64,000 bases of DNA from Adlercreutzia equolifaciens (lineage in GTDB: Bacteria > Actinomycetota > Coriobacteriia > Coriobacteriales > Eggerthellaceae): the NCBI RefSeq assembly GCF_029076695.1, contig NZ_JARFIK010000002.1, positions 1,218,452 through 1,282,451 on the forward strand, written 5' to 3'. The notes beneath the pieces were generated by a model. The model made no database searches. It was not told where the DNA came from and saw only the letters and a program-made list of their open reading frames with translations. Below are positions 32,382 to 42,237 of the stretch, one piece after another. Both the position numbers and the translations under genes were made by a program. The stretch's first letter is position 1. The number at the start of each line of letters is the position of its first letter.

Positions 32382-33938
32382 CTAATTGCCCGAACCGTTA
32401 GCGCCTGCGTTGCCGCCAGACGCTCCATTTCCCCCGGCCCCCTCACTTTTCTGCTTATGGCTGCGGCGCCGGCGACGGGGCTTCCGCTGAGCCTCGCCCT
32501 CGGTCTTGGGCGCCGAGCCCTGACCCGCGGGCCGTGCCCCGCCCTTGCCCGACGCGCCCTCGCCCCGGCGCGCCGCATCGTCGTGCTGACGCAGGCCCGA
32601 GGACTTCTGCCCGGGACGGGGGGCACCGCTCTTGGCCTTGCGGCTCGAAGAGGACTTTCCCTGCCCCTGCTTGGCACCGGAAGATGCCTTGGCGCCGTCG
32701 GCGCGCGTCGAGCCTCCGTCGCGGGAACGGCGCACGCGTTTGGGAGCACCGTCCTTGGCGCCATCGCCCTTTCCCTCGCTGCGCGAGGTGGACACGCGCT
32801 CCAAGGCGTGCCCGTCTTCGCCTTGGGCCAACTTCGTGGAGCGGCGGCGGCGACGGGGCGGCTGAGTCGGCGCGGGCGCCTCGGCATTGCCACCGCGGCC
32901 GCTGCGGCGCGAACGGCTGCTGGACGAGGAGCTCGACCGACGCGAGCCCTCATCGCTCTTCTTCGAGCGACCACCGCCGCCCGTATGGCGCACCTTCGGC
33001 CCCTCGGCCAGCTTATCCGAGCCGGTGAACTGGCTCGTGGTGAAAATGAGCGCCTCGCTCTGCATGGGGCTGTGCTCAGTGGTGGCCTCTTCCCAGGCCT
33101 CCTCTCCCACCACGGTGGGACGGTTGCCCTCTTTCGGCGGATCGAAATCGGCCAGGGGCACCTTCACCGGCTTTTCGCCCTCCACCTTGAGCGAGATGAT
33201 TTCGCGCGGCACATCGTGGTCCACCACCTTGGCCGGACCCATGGGCGTCTGCACCGTGCCGTTCAGCTTGGGCGCGCGGCTCTTGAAGTCCTTGTAGGCG
33301 TCGAACTCATAGCGCAGACAGCACATCAGGCGCCCGCACAGACCCGAGATCTTCTGGGGATTGAGCGAGAGGCCCTGCTCCTTGGCCATGCGAATGGACA
33401 CGGGGCAGAACTCGCCGCCCAAGCGCTTGCAGCACAGCTCCTGACCGCAGTGGCCCAGGCCGCCCACCATGCGCGCCTCGTCGCGCACGCCGATCTGGCG
33501 CATGTCGATGCGCACGTGGAAATGGGCCGCCAGCTTGCGCACCAGCTCGCGGAAGTCGATGCGCTCCTCGGCCTCGAAGTAGAAGACCGCCTTGTCGCCG
33601 TCGAGCAGGAACTCCACGGACACCGGATGCATGTCCTCGTGGGCCTCGCGCGCCATGTCCTTGAACACCGGCAGCGCCTCGCGGGACTTCGCCTCCATTT
33701 CGGCGGCGCGCTCCACGTCCTCGTCCGTGGCCAGGCGCTCCACGGGACGCAGGGGCGTCTTCAAAGCCTTCACCTGCTCCTCAGGCACCTCGATAATGTC
33801 GCTGGCCGCAATGCCGAACTCGGTACCGCGGGCCGTGCGCACCACCACCGGGGCGTCTTTCTCGATAACCAGATCGCCGGGATCGAACCAGAGCGTCCGG
33901 GGGTTAAATGTCAAGTTAATCGGTGCTACCCGAACCAT
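32382..33938 (-). CDS. ricT: RicT/YaaT-like PSP1-domain protein with long basic tail
   Basis: 518 residues. The first 285 are a PSP1/RicT domain with the conserved cysteines in GLGHCGQELCCKRLGGEFCP (about residues 160-179) and ISGLCGRLMCCLRYE (about 197-211). In Bacillus the RicTAF complex binds Fe-S clusters and acts on RNA processing by RNase Y. The C-terminal 230 residues are low complexity, rich in Ser, Arg, Lys, Gly, Ala, with runs such as RRSSSSSSSRSRRSGRGG, and are probably disordered and RNA- or ribosome-interacting. It overlaps the holB end by 23 bp. Gene order tmk-holB-ricT is conserved in many Firmicutes. Confidence 0.9.
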   Translation of the reverse strand: MVRVAPINLTFNPRTLWFDPGDLVIEKDAPVVVRTARGTEFGIAASDIIEVPEEQVKALKTPLRPVERLATDEDVERAAEMEAKSREALPVFKDMAREAHEDMHPVSVEFLLDGDKAVFYFEAEERIDFRELVRKLAAHFHVRIDMRQIGVRDEARMVGGLGHCGQELCCKRLGGEFCPVSIRMAKEQGLSLNPQKISGLCGRLMCCLRYEFDAYKDFKSRAPKLNGTVQTPMGPAKVVDHDVPREIISLKVEGEKPVKVPLADFDPPKEGNRPTVVGEEAWEEATTEHSPMQSEALIFTTSQFTGSDKLAEGPKVRHTGGGGRSKKSDEGSRRSSSSSSSRSRRSGRGGNAEAPAPTQPPRRRRRSTKLAQGEDGHALERVSTSRSEGKGDGAKDGAPKRVRRSRDGGSTRADGAKASSGAKQGQGKSSSSRKAKSGAPRPGQKSSGLRQHDDAARRGEGASGKGGARPAGQGSAPKTEGEAQRKPRRRRRSHKQKSEGAGGNGASGGNAGANGSGN

Positions 33939-35073
33939 GCAAAACCTCTCTTACATCAAACAGCAACGTGTCGATGCACGTTTCTGGGGATACATTATAG
34001 GCAAGGGCGCGCTCGCAGGCGTCCACCTTGGCGGCGGCCGCGGCCAGAGGAGCCGGGGCCAGGCCCGCGAACACCTCGCTCAAGCGGTCGATGACGTCGA
34101 CGTTGATGACTAGCTCGGGCGTACCCGAGACCAGCATGAGCCCGTCGCGCAGCCACGAGCGCGTGAGGGACAGCGTTTGACGCAGGCTCTCCCGCGTCTT
34201 TGCCGACAGCTGCCGTTTATGGCGGCGCTCAATCTCGCGCAGGGCCGATTTCTGCAAGAAGTCGGCGTTCTCGGCCAGTTCGGCCTCTTGGCTCTCGCGC
34301 ATGGCGTCCAAGGGCGCCTGGGAGGCCTTGACCATATCGGCCGCCATCTCCAGCACGTCCCAGTCGTCGGCGTAGGGCAGGCGGAACAAGTTCTCGAACA
34401 GCTGCGTGCGAAACGCCAAGCGCTCGTTGTTGGGCGCGCGAAGAAAACCCACGGCTCCGGTAATGGAGCCCCCGCAGGCCTCGATGGCAATGCGCGCCTG
34501 GTCGGTGGGCGCCCCGGTATTCTGGGACACGATGGCCGCCGCCTCCGAGGCGGGAATATGGCGAAACGGCACCACCTGGCAGCGCGACAAAATGGTGGGA
34601 AGCACCGACTCGCGCGTGCGCGCCAGCAGGATGAACACCACATCGTCAGCCGGCTCTTCCAGGGTTTTCAGGAAACTGTTGGCGGCGCTGACGCCCAACT
34701 GGTCCACGCGGTCGAGAATGTAGATCTTGCGCGTGCTCTGGATGGGGGCCAAGGCGGTATCGGATACGATGTCGCGCACCTGCTCCACCAGATAGCCCGC
34801 CGCCCCTTCCGGGGCGAAGTAGCGCACGTCGGGGTGCTTGCGCCGAGCAATGCGACCGCACTGGTCGCAGGCGCCGCATAGACCGCCCCGCGGCCCATGG
34901 GGACCCTTGGGGCACAGCAGCGCCTGGGCCAGGGCGTACGCCGCGCTGGTCTTGTTCGAGCCCGCCGGGCCCACGAACAGGTAGGCCTGGGTAACGCGCT
35001 CGGAAACCACCGAGGCGCGCAAAAACTCGCGCACCTGGGGCTGGCCCAGTATGTTCTCGAAGGCGTCAGCCAT
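33916..35073 (-). CDS. holB: DNA polymerase III delta' subunit HolB
   Basis: Clamp-loader AAA+ subunit. 385 residues starting ADAFENILGQPQVREFL. Motifs: AYLFVGPAGSNKTSAAYALA (Walker A-like, GPAGSNKT), the zinc-binding CGACDQCGRIARRKHPDV, SARKIYILDRVDQLG-like segment and LLARTRESVLPTILSRCQ (sensor/SRC region, here ILSRCQ). The ATG at 35071-35073 overlaps the tmk stop by 8 bp; upstream open frame in the same phase is not part of the protein. An AAAAGGAG site precedes it. Confidence 0.93.
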   Translation of the reverse strand: MADAFENILGQPQVREFLRASVVSERVTQAYLFVGPAGSNKTSAAYALAQALLCPKGPHGPRGGLCGACDQCGRIARRKHPDVRYFAPEGAAGYLVEQVRDIVSDTALAPIQSTRKIYILDRVDQLGVSAANSFLKTLEEPADDVVFILLARTRESVLPTILSRCQVVPFRHIPASEAAAIVSQNTGAPTDQARIAIEACGGSITGAVGFLRAPNNERLAFRTQLFENLFRLPYADDWDVLEMAADMVKASQAPLDAMRESQEAELAENADFLQKSALREIERRHKRQLSAKTRESLRQTLSLTRSWLRDGLMLVSGTPELVINVDVIDRLSEVFAGLAPAPLAAAAAKVDACERALAYNVSPETCIDTLLFDVREVLHGSGSTD

Positions 35074-35806
35074 CGATACGCTCCTTTTCGAGGCGCTTGC
35101 GCGCCATCTCCTCAGCCACCACGGTATCCAGCACTTCCTGACCGGATGCCAGAAACGCGCCAGCTTCGGGAAGCACCTCGGACACCGCCTCCAGCACCAA
35201 GCGGAACGTATCGGCGCGATGGCGCTGCGACTCCACAGTGTGCACGCGGCTCGGATCGGCAGCGGCCAGGGCCGCAAAACCCTCCCCCACGCGATCATGG
35301 AACTCGTCTCCGGCGCGCTCGAGGCGGTCGGCCTCGGCGCGATGGCCCATGCGCACGCGCACGGTCTCGGCGGGTGCCACCAGCAGCACCGTGGCATCGG
35401 GGGCGACGCCGGCGCAAGCGAAGCCATTGACCGCCTCGATGAACGAGCGGTCGAGCCCGCGCCCGTACCCCTGGTAGGCCACCGTAGAGTCGGCGAAGCG
35501 ATCGCACAGCACCACGGCCCCGCGGCTGAGCGCCGGAGCAATGACCTCGGCCACAATTTGAGCGCGGGCCGCCTCGTAGATGAGCAGCTCGGCTCGATCG
35601 CTCATGGCCTCATGGGCCGGATCGAGCACCACGGCGCGCAGGGCCTCGCCCACGGCCGTACCGCCGGGCTCGCGCAGGCAGAGCACCTCGCGCCCCGCGT
35701 CCCGCAGCACGCGGGCCAGGAAGCGGATCTGGGTGGACTTGCCGGCGCCGTCTCCGCCCTCGAAGGTGACGAAGGTGCCGGGATATGTGCGTACGGCCTC
35801 GGACAC
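35066..35806 (-). CDS. tmk: Thymidylate kinase Tmk
   Basis: Phosphorylates dTMP to dTDP. P-loop TFEGGDGAGKSTQI, the DR[YF] motif as VLCDRFADSTVAYQGYGRGL, and RLERAGDEFHDRVGEGF lid region. The likely start is a GTG at 35804-35806 with GGGGAG upstream, giving 246 residues and a 7-bp gap to the malic-enzyme stop; the frame stays open further upstream. After the kinase core a C-terminal extension of about 40 residues (from ESQRHRADTFRLVLE) is present. Works with ThyX (46716) in dTTP synthesis. Confidence 0.93.
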   Translation of the reverse strand: MSEAVRTYPGTFVTFEGGDGAGKSTQIRFLARVLRDAGREVLCLREPGGTAVGEALRAVVLDPAHEAMSDRAELLIYEAARAQIVAEVIAPALSRGAVVLCDRFADSTVAYQGYGRGLDRSFIEAVNGFACAGVAPDATVLLVAPAETVRVRMGHRAEADRLERAGDEFHDRVGEGFAALAAADPSRVHTVESQRHRADTFRLVLEAVSEVLPEAGAFLASGQEVLDTVVAEEMARKRLEKERIDG

Positions 35807-35813
35807 GGTCAGG

Positions 35814-36977
35814 CTACTCCCCCTGGGCCAGGGCGCAGTCGCGCACGGCCGCGGCCACGGCATCGGCCACACGCGGATCAAAGGGATCGGGCATGATGAA
35901 GTCCTCGTTCAACGCTTCGTCCGAGACAAGGGCGGCCAGAGCCTCGGCGGCTGCCAGCTTCATGGGCTCGGTGATGCGCTCGGCGCGGGCCTCCAAAGCT
36001 CCCTTGAAGATGCCCGGGAAGGCAATAACGTTGTTGACCTGGTTCGGGAAGTCCGAACGGCCCGTGCCCACCACGCGGGCTCCGGCGGCGCGGGCCTCGT
36101 CGGGGAAGATCTCCGGCACCGGGTTGGCCATGGCGAAGACAATGGCGTCATCGGCCATGGAGGACACCATTTCCGGCGTGATAACACCCGGGGCCGACAC
36201 GCCGATGACGATATCGGCACCGGCCATGGCATCAGCCAAGGTGCCCTGGGCGTCATCCAAGTTCGTTACCTCCAGCATGGCGCGCTGGGCCTCGTTGAGT
36301 CCCTCGTAGGCCGAGCTCACAATGCCCTTGATGTCGCACATGGTGACATTGGCGAAACCATAGGACAGCAGCAGCTTCGCAATGGCGATGCCCGCCGAGC
36401 CGGCGCCGTTTACCACCACGCGGGCGCAGGCCTTGTCCTTGCCCGTCAGGCGCAGGGCGTTGATGATGCCCGAGAGCACCACGATGGCCGTGCCGTGCTG
36501 ATCGTCGTGGAAAACGGGGATGTCGAGGGCGTCGTTCAGGCGCGCTTCGATCTCGAAGCAGCGGGGCGCGGCAATATCCTCCAGGTTGATGCCGCCGAAA
36601 GCCGGGGCCAGGCGGATAACCGTCTCGATGATCTCCTCGGTGTCCTGGGTGTCCAGGCAGATCGGGAAGGCATCCACGCCGCCAAAGGCCTTGAACAGGG
36701 CCGCCTTGCCCTCCATCACCGGCATGGCCGCCAACGGCCCGATATTGCCCAGGCCCAGCACCGCGCTGCCGTCGGACACCACGGCCACGGTGTTGGACTT
36801 GATGGTATAGGCGTAGGCTGCTTCGGGGTCGGCGGCGATGGCCTTGCAGGCCTCGGCCACGCCAGGGGTGTAGGCACAGGCCAGATCATGACGGTCGACC
36901 AGGGGGGCCTTCGAGACCGTTTCGATCTTCCCCTGCCACTGCCCGTGCTTTTCCAACGACTCCTGAGCAATATCCAT
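35814..36977 (-). CDS. NAD(P)-dependent malic enzyme
   Basis: Oxidative decarboxylation of malate to pyruvate. 387 residues, the short form without the phosphotransacetylase-like domain of MaeB. Motifs: [53 protein letters not shown] and the dinucleotide loop [17 protein letters not shown]. It heads the tmk-holB-ricT run and is divergent from the fumarase genes at 37151, so malate/fumarate metabolism shares this intergenic region (36978-37150). Cofactor preference is not clear from sequence. Confidence 0.93.
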   Translation of the reverse strand: MDIAQESLEKHGQWQGKIETVSKAPLVDRHDLACAYTPGVAEACKAIAADPEAAYAYTIKSNTVAVVSDGSAVLGLGNIGPLAAMPVMEGKAALFKAFGGVDAFPICLDTQDTEEIIETVIRLAPAFGGINLEDIAAPRCFEIEARLNDALDIPVFHDDQHGTAIVVLSGIINALRLTGKDKACARVVVNGAGSAGIAIAKLLLSYGFANVTMCDIKGIVSSAYEGLNEAQRAMLEVTNLDDAQGTLADAMAGADIVIGVSAPGVITPEMVSSMADDAIVFAMANPVPEIFPDEARAAGARVVGTGRSDFPNQVNNVIAFPGIFKGALEARAERITEPMKLAAAEALAALVSDEALNEDFIMPDPFDPRVADAVAAAVRDCALAQGE

Positions 36978-37150
36978 GACGTCCTATCCTCCGCGTCCTT
37001 GGGTGCCGCGACTTCGAGAGCCGCCGGCGTTCATCTTGGTTCTAACCTGCCTATTGTACCCCGAAGCCGCCCGCGTACGCGCGGCTGCGCACAAGTCCCA
37101 CACCTGAGCGCTTTGCGCTACACTGATGGCAACCGAAAGAGAGGAACCCC

Positions 37151-38002
37151 ATGGAAAGCCCCCTCAACGCCCAGCGCGTGGGCCAGGCGGTCTACGACGC
37201 CATCCGCACCTGCGCCACCACCCTGCGGCCCGATTTCCGCGCCGGTATCGAGCAGGCGCGCGCCGACTGCTCGGCGGACAACCGCGCCGCCGGCGTGCTC
37301 GATAGCATTCTGGAGAACGCCCGCATTGCCGAAGAGGACGGCGTGCCGCTGTGCCAAGACACCGGCAGCGTCTGGGTATGCCTGGAGGTAGGTGAAGAGC
37401 TGGCGGTGCCCGGCAACATCTTCTCCGAAGCCAACGACGCCGTGGCCCGCGCCTACACCGACGGACGCCTACGCATGTCGCTTCTGAAAGACGCGCTATT
37501 CGATCGCACGAACACCGGCAACAACACCCCGGCCTTCTGCGAAGTGAAATTTGTCCCCGGTGCCCATGCCCGCCTGCACGTGCTGCTCAAGGGCGGCGGC
37601 TCCGACAATGCCTCGCGCGTGGTCATGCTGGCCCCGGGAGCCGGTGCGGCCGGCGTGCGCCAGGTTGTGCTCGACTGCGTGCGCGAGAAAGCGGCCAACG
37701 CCTGCCCGCCCCTGGTCATCGGCTTGGGCGTGGGCGCCACCTTCGACAAGGTGGCAGGGCTTGCCAAGCACGCTCTGCTGCGCGAAGTGGGCAGCCCGGC
37801 CGCCAACGACGAGGCCCGCGCCTTCGAGGAAGAGCTGCTGGCCGAAGTAAACGCCTTGGGCCTGGGGCCGGGCGCCTTGGGCGGCTCCCCTACCGCCTTG
37901 GCCGTGCATCTGGAAACGGCGCCCTGTCACATTGCCGCGCTGCCCGTGGCCGTGAACATGGGCTGTTGCGCCATGCGCAGCGCCTCCATTGATCTTGTGT
38001 AA
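37151..38002 (+). CDS. Class I fumarate hydratase, alpha (N-terminal) subunit
   Basis: [4Fe-4S] hydratase interconverting fumarate and malate; the two-gene form also covers L-tartrate dehydratase TtdA. 283 residues. The cluster cysteines are seen in PLCQDTGSVWV and, later, the ANACPPLVIGLGVGATFDK segment, plus NMGCCAMRSASI at the end. NTGNNTPAFCEVKFVPGAHARLHVL is typical. The ATG has a GAGAGGAA site. The beta subunit follows 67 bp downstream. Fumarase versus tartrate dehydratase is decided by the central-metabolism context, here malic enzyme. Confidence 0.9.
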   Translation: MESPLNAQRVGQAVYDAIRTCATTLRPDFRAGIEQARADCSADNRAAGVLDSILENARIAEEDGVPLCQDTGSVWVCLEVGEELAVPGNIFSEANDAVARAYTDGRLRMSLLKDALFDRTNTGNNTPAFCEVKFVPGAHARLHVLLKGGGSDNASRVVMLAPGAGAAGVRQVVLDCVREKAANACPPLVIGLGVGATFDKVAGLAKHALLREVGSPAANDEARAFEEELLAEVNALGLGPGALGGSPTALAVHLETAPCHIAALPVAVNMGCCAMRSASIDLV

Positions 38003-38069
38003 CCCCGACGACCCCGTTCCCCCGTCCGCCTTCGAAGGGAGGCGAACCGCTTCGGTAAGGATGTCCCCT

Positions 38070-38621
38070 ATGTCGAAATCTGTCTCTCTCACCCTGCCGC
38101 TTACCCGCGAAGCCGTGGCCGACCTGGAAGCCGGCGACCACGTACTGCTCTCGGGCCCGGTCTACACCATGCGCGATGCCGGCCACGAGCGCGCCCTCCA
38201 ATGCCTGCAGGACACCGGCCGTCTGCCCTTTGATCTGGAAGGCGCCACCTTGTTCTACGCCGGCCCCACGCCCGCAGCCGCAGGGCGCCCCTTGGGCTCG
38301 GTGGGCCCCACCACCGCCAGCCGCATGGACTTCGCCACGCCCCAGCTGTTCGAGGCCGGCATCGTGGCCTGTATCGGCAAGGGCAAGCGCAGTCCCGCCG
38401 TTGTGCAGGCCTGCCAAGACACCGGCAGCATCTACCTCTGCACCGTCGGCGGCGTAGCGGCGCTGCTGGCCAAAGCCGTCACCGAAAGCGAGCTCATCGG
38501 CTGGGAAGACCTGGGCACCGAGGCCCTGCGCAAACTAGAGCTCAAGGACTTCCCCGCCTACGTAGCCATCGACACAAAAGGCCGCGACCTCTACCGAGAG
38601 ATAGAAGCCGCAGCCCAATAA
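38070..38621 (+). CDS. Class I fumarate hydratase, beta (C-terminal) subunit
   Basis: 183 residues starting MSKSVSLTLPLTREAVADLE. Swivelling domain of the hydratase with DHVLLSGPVYTMRDAGHERAL, LFYAGPTPAAAGRPLGSVGPTT and IGKGKRSPAVVQACQ. VGGVAALLAKAV and IGWEDLGTEALRKLELKDFP complete the family pattern. Start ATG at 38070 chosen for alignment with the family; an ATG at 38061 is in frame. Forms a complex with the alpha subunit encoded immediately upstream. Confidence 0.9.
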   Translation: MSKSVSLTLPLTREAVADLEAGDHVLLSGPVYTMRDAGHERALQCLQDTGRLPFDLEGATLFYAGPTPAAAGRPLGSVGPTTASRMDFATPQLFEAGIVACIGKGKRSPAVVQACQDTGSIYLCTVGGVAALLAKAVTESELIGWEDLGTEALRKLELKDFPAYVAIDTKGRDLYREIEAAAQ

Positions 38622-38879
38622 GTTTTCTAATCAAGAAAGCGCGAGATCAGCACAGTAAACCGAGCGAGAAGCGCTCGGAGGGGACAGTCCGTCGACCTCT
38701 GAGCGCCCCCTGGAGAACGCGGCCGTTAAGAAATAGCTTCCACTTCGCCAGCACCAGGCCGGGGACGGTACCGACTCATGGGCATCATCTTCGCTATTTC
38801 TTTTTGCCGCGTTCGGAGGAGGAACAAGCGCTCAGCGGGCGGCGAGCAGGCCTTCCCCGAGCGCTTCCCCGACGAGCCG
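38622..38879. other. Intergenic region, one hairpin, no gene seen
   Basis: Between the convergent fumarase beta stop and topA stop. CCGAGCG (38660-38666) pairs with CGCTCGG (38672-38678) without a T tract. I see no supported gene or RNA here. Confidence 0.5.
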
Positions 38880-41375
38880 CTACTTCTTCTTCCGCGTGCT
38901 CTTTTTGGCCGTCTTGGCCTTCTCTTCCTCTTCCTTGCCCGGACAATCGAAGTTCGGGCACAGCTTCCAAGGCCCGCGAGCGGTCTTGATAACCACCAGG
39001 GGCGCGCCGCAGTGCTCGCACACCTCCTCGGTGGGAATGATGTCGCCGTACTGCGGCAACGGGTAGCGCGTCTGGCATTCGTCGAAGTTCTCACAGGTAA
39101 CGGAACGCTTCAGCGTGCGCGGGTTGCGGCGGGCAATAAGCTTCATGTCCTTGCCGGCGGCAGCGCAGGTGGGGCACTTCCCTACCACTACCTCGGGCTC
39201 CTGGTTGGAAGCGCAATTCGGGTCGATGCACTGGATGCGCGGCTTGCTGCGGAAGGCCGTCACCTTCACCTGGGGCATGCCGCAGGTGGGGCACTTCTCG
39301 GGCACCGCCTCGATCTTGCCCTTAGGCAGCGGATAGGTGACATCGCAGTCGGGCCAGCCGGCACAGCCGATGAACATGGACTTCGTCTTATGGCTGGCGC
39401 GCAGCTGCAGGTCCTTGCCGCACTTGGGGCACGGGCCCACGTAGGCGTCGGCGGCCACGGCATCGGCCAGGGCGTCGGCCACTTCCTCGGAATGGGGAAT
39501 GAGGCTGGCCAGCTGCTCGGACAGCAGGTTGCGCGACTTCTCCACCACCTCGTCCTTGGACACCGCGCCCTCGGCGATGCGGTCCATGGAGTGTTCCAGC
39601 TCGGCGGTCATCTCCGCGTGGGTGATGTGCGGGGCGAACTTATCGAGGGCGCCAATGACGGCAATGCCCAGCTGGGAGGGCTCGATGGGGTCGTTCTGCA
39701 CGTACTTCACCTGGTAGAGGCGCTCGATGATGGAGGCGCGGGTGGACTTGGTGCCCAGGCCCAGCTTCTCCATTTCCTGGACGAGCTTGCCCTGGGAGTA
39801 GCGCGCCGGGGGCTCGGTCTGCTTCTTCGTGCAGGTGGCGCCGTTAAAGGCAATGGTGGCGCCCTCGGTCATGGCGGGAAGCTGCTCATCCTTCTTCAGG
39901 CCGTAGGGGTAAATGGCGCGGAAGCCGGGTTCGGCCAGCACGTCGCCCTTGGCCACGAAAGGCTCGCCGGCCACATCGAGCGTCACCTTCGTGCCCTCCA
40001 CCGTGGCCGGGCCCGACAGGGTGGCCAGGAAGCGGCGGGCAATAAGGTTGTACAGCTTGTAATCGGCCGCAGACAGGTCGTCCGGGGTGGCCTTGGCCGT
40101 GGGATAAATGGGCGGATGGTCGGTGGTCTCCGTCTTGCCGCGGGTGGCCTTCAAAGGACCGGCGGCCAAAAGCTGCTTGCAGTAGGGGCCATAGGCCGGG
40201 TTGCCGGCAATGGCGTTCACCACCTCGGCCAGGTCCAGGGACTTCGGGTACACCGTGTTGTCCACACGCGGATAGGAAATATAGCCGTCCATGTACAGGC
40301 TCTCGGCAATGCGCATGCAGCGGGCCGGGGAGATGCCCTCGGCCGACGCGGCGGCCATAAGGGACGTGGTGTTGAAGGGCACCGGCGGCTGCACCGTGCG
40401 CTTCTTCTTCTCGATGGAGGCCACGCGCGCCGTGGTGGCGCCCTTGACGTGATCCATAGCCGCCGTGGCCTCGGCCTCCACCTTGAAGCGGGCCGTGGCG
40501 TGGGGCGCCTCGAAGGCCTCGGGGCCGTCGCCGGCCGTGGGGCCCGCAGCCGCGCCGGCATCGAAGGCGCCGCGGATGACCCAGTAGTCCTCGGGCACGA
40601 AGGCCATGCGCTCGCGCTCGCGCTCGACAATGAGGGCCAGGGTGGGCGTCTGCACACGGCCCGAGGAACGCACATTGCCGTAGCCGGCAAACTTCACCAA
40701 GGTCAGATAGCGCGTGAGCACCGCACCCCAGATAAGGTCGATATCCTGACGGGACGCGCCGGCGCTGGCCAGATCATCGTCCATGGGCACCAGATTGGCG
40801 AAAGCATGGGTAATCTCGGGCTTAGTGAACGCCGAGTAACGGGCGCGGGACACCGGCGCCGTTTCGTTCACCTGACGGCAGCAGGCCAGGGCATCGGAGC
40901 CGATAAGCTCGCCCTCGCGGTCGAAGTCCGTGGCAATGACGATGGAGTCGGCCTTCTTCGCCAAATTCTTGAGCGAGCGAATGATGTCCTTCTCTTTGGG
41001 CAGCTTCTCAATAGGAGCGTAGATAAGATAGGGCAGCGCCTCCATCTTCCAGCCCTTGAGTTCCACGCCGTCGGTGGTGAAGGGCTTTTTCTTCTTGAAG
41101 GGGGGCTTGGGCAAATCGGCCGGAATGACCGCCGGGAGCGCCTCGCCCTCGGCGGTGACACCGGTCCAGCCGCCGCGCTTTTTATAGATAAGCGAGGGGG
41201 TAAAGTCGGGCTCCAGGATGTGGCCACGCAGACCGATGGTCACCCATTCCTCCCCGTCCACATCGAATCGGTACACCGGGGTGTTGAACACCTTGTCGGC
41301 CTTGGGCTTCGTGGCCCCCAGCAAATCGGCGATCTTGACCGCCGCGTCGTTCTTCTCGGTTACGACAAGCTTCAC
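38880..41375 (-). CDS. topA: Type IA DNA topoisomerase I, archaeal-like, with C-terminal zinc fingers
   Basis: Relaxes negative supercoils. 831 residues. The TOPRIM start LVVTEKNDAAVKIADLLGA and DSIVIATDFDREGELIGSDA resemble archaeal TopA / topoisomerase III more than the bacterial VESPAKAKTI form. The catalytic tyrosine is Tyr368 in GYISYPRVDNTVYP. SSGRVQTPTLALIVERERE is the hinge block. From about residue 640 a chain of Cys4 zinc fingers follows (CPKCGKDL, CPTCGMPQ, CPTCAAAGKD, CEHCGAP), ending in a Lys/Glu tail. It is single-gene, on the minus strand. Confidence 0.92.
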   Translation of the reverse strand: MKLVVTEKNDAAVKIADLLGATKPKADKVFNTPVYRFDVDGEEWVTIGLRGHILEPDFTPSLIYKKRGGWTGVTAEGEALPAVIPADLPKPPFKKKKPFTTDGVELKGWKMEALPYLIYAPIEKLPKEKDIIRSLKNLAKKADSIVIATDFDREGELIGSDALACCRQVNETAPVSRARYSAFTKPEITHAFANLVPMDDDLASAGASRQDIDLIWGAVLTRYLTLVKFAGYGNVRSSGRVQTPTLALIVERERERMAFVPEDYWVIRGAFDAGAAAGPTAGDGPEAFEAPHATARFKVEAEATAAMDHVKGATTARVASIEKKKRTVQPPVPFNTTSLMAAASAEGISPARCMRIAESLYMDGYISYPRVDNTVYPKSLDLAEVVNAIAGNPAYGPYCKQLLAAGPLKATRGKTETTDHPPIYPTAKATPDDLSAADYKLYNLIARRFLATLSGPATVEGTKVTLDVAGEPFVAKGDVLAEPGFRAIYPYGLKKDEQLPAMTEGATIAFNGATCTKKQTEPPARYSQGKLVQEMEKLGLGTKSTRASIIERLYQVKYVQNDPIEPSQLGIAVIGALDKFAPHITHAEMTAELEHSMDRIAEGAVSKDEVVEKSRNLLSEQLASLIPHSEEVADALADAVAADAYVGPCPKCGKDLQLRASHKTKSMFIGCAGWPDCDVTYPLPKGKIEAVPEKCPTCGMPQVKVTAFRSKPRIQCIDPNCASNQEPEVVVGKCPTCAAAGKDMKLIARRNPRTLKRSVTCENFDECQTRYPLPQYGDIIPTEEVCEHCGAPLVVIKTARGPWKLCPNFDCPGKEEEEKAKTAKKSTRKKK

Positions 41376-41580
41376 GCGTCTCCTCCTTAACGGCCGCGCG
41401 GGGCGGCCCTCACGTTCGCACGGATTCCCCTTTCAAAGTTTTACGTGCGCGGGGTTTCAAACAGAACGCAGGGACCGTCGGCATGCCAGCCCGTCCAAGC
41501 GCATGGGGCATAGCATACACGATTTCGAGGGGCGCGCAAGAAAATTACGGACTCGACGGAAAAGCGACCGCGGGGTTTTC

Positions 41581-42237
41581 CTAGCGCGCCCCCTTCAGCT
41601 TGCGTTGATAGGCACGCACAATTTGCGAAAGCGTGAAGCAGACGATGAAGTAGATGAGCGCCAGCAGGGCGAAGATGGCGAAGATCTGCACCGTGGAGTT
41701 GTAGCTGTTCATCAGAATCATGCCGCGCCCCATAAGCTCCTGCAAAGCCATGGCGCCCCACAAATAAGACGTGTCCTTGATAGTGGTCACGAACTGCGAG
41801 AGCAGCGCCGGCACCATGTTGCGCAGCGCTTGGGGCATGATGATGTACAGGTACATTTGCGGTGCCGAGAACCCCTGGCTTTGCGCCGCCTCGTACTGGC
41901 CGCGCGGCACGCTGGCCAAGCCGCCGCGCACAATCTCGGCCACCGAAGCCGCCGTGAACAACGTGAAGGCCACCACCGCTGCCGGCAAGGGCGGAAGCTG
42001 GGCCACGAAGAACGTGAACATGATCCACAGCAAAAGCGGCGTGTTCTTGAACAACTCCACATAGGCGATGGCAATGCCGCGCAGCACTTTGTGCGACGAT
42101 CCGCGCATGATGGAGATGAGGGCGCCCAGCACCACGGAAAGGGCAATGGACAGCGCCGAAATAACAAGGGTGAGCCCCAGTCCCTGAAGCAGGAACAGCA
42201 AGTTGGTCCACGTAAGCAGAGCCAGCACGTCACTCAT
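41581..42237 (-). CDS. Polar amino-acid ABC transporter permease (2)
   Basis: 218-residue HisM/GlnP-type permease with an EAA loop EAAQSQGFSAPQMYLYIIMPQ. Start ATG at 42235-42237 with a strong AAAGGAGGTGG site; an upstream open frame belongs to another phase of the preceding gene. It overlaps the preceding permease gene by 8 bp. With the other permease it would form the heterodimeric channel for the binding protein at 43450 and ATPase at 44386. Substrate class (polar amino acid) is by family. Confidence 0.9.
   Translation of the reverse strand: MSDVLALLTWTNLLFLLQGLGLTLVISALSIALSVVLGALISIMRGSSHKVLRGIAIAYVELFKNTPLLLWIMFTFFVAQLPPLPAAVVAFTLFTAASVAEIVRGGLASVPRGQYEAAQSQGFSAPQMYLYIIMPQALRNMVPALLSQFVTTIKDTSYLWGAMALQELMGRGMILMNSYNSTVQIFAIFALLALIYFIVCFTLSQIVRAYQRKLKGAR

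Noticed and set aside
38778..41390. 870-codon open frame antisense to topA
   Set aside because: Shadow frame of topA in high-GC sequence, no family features.
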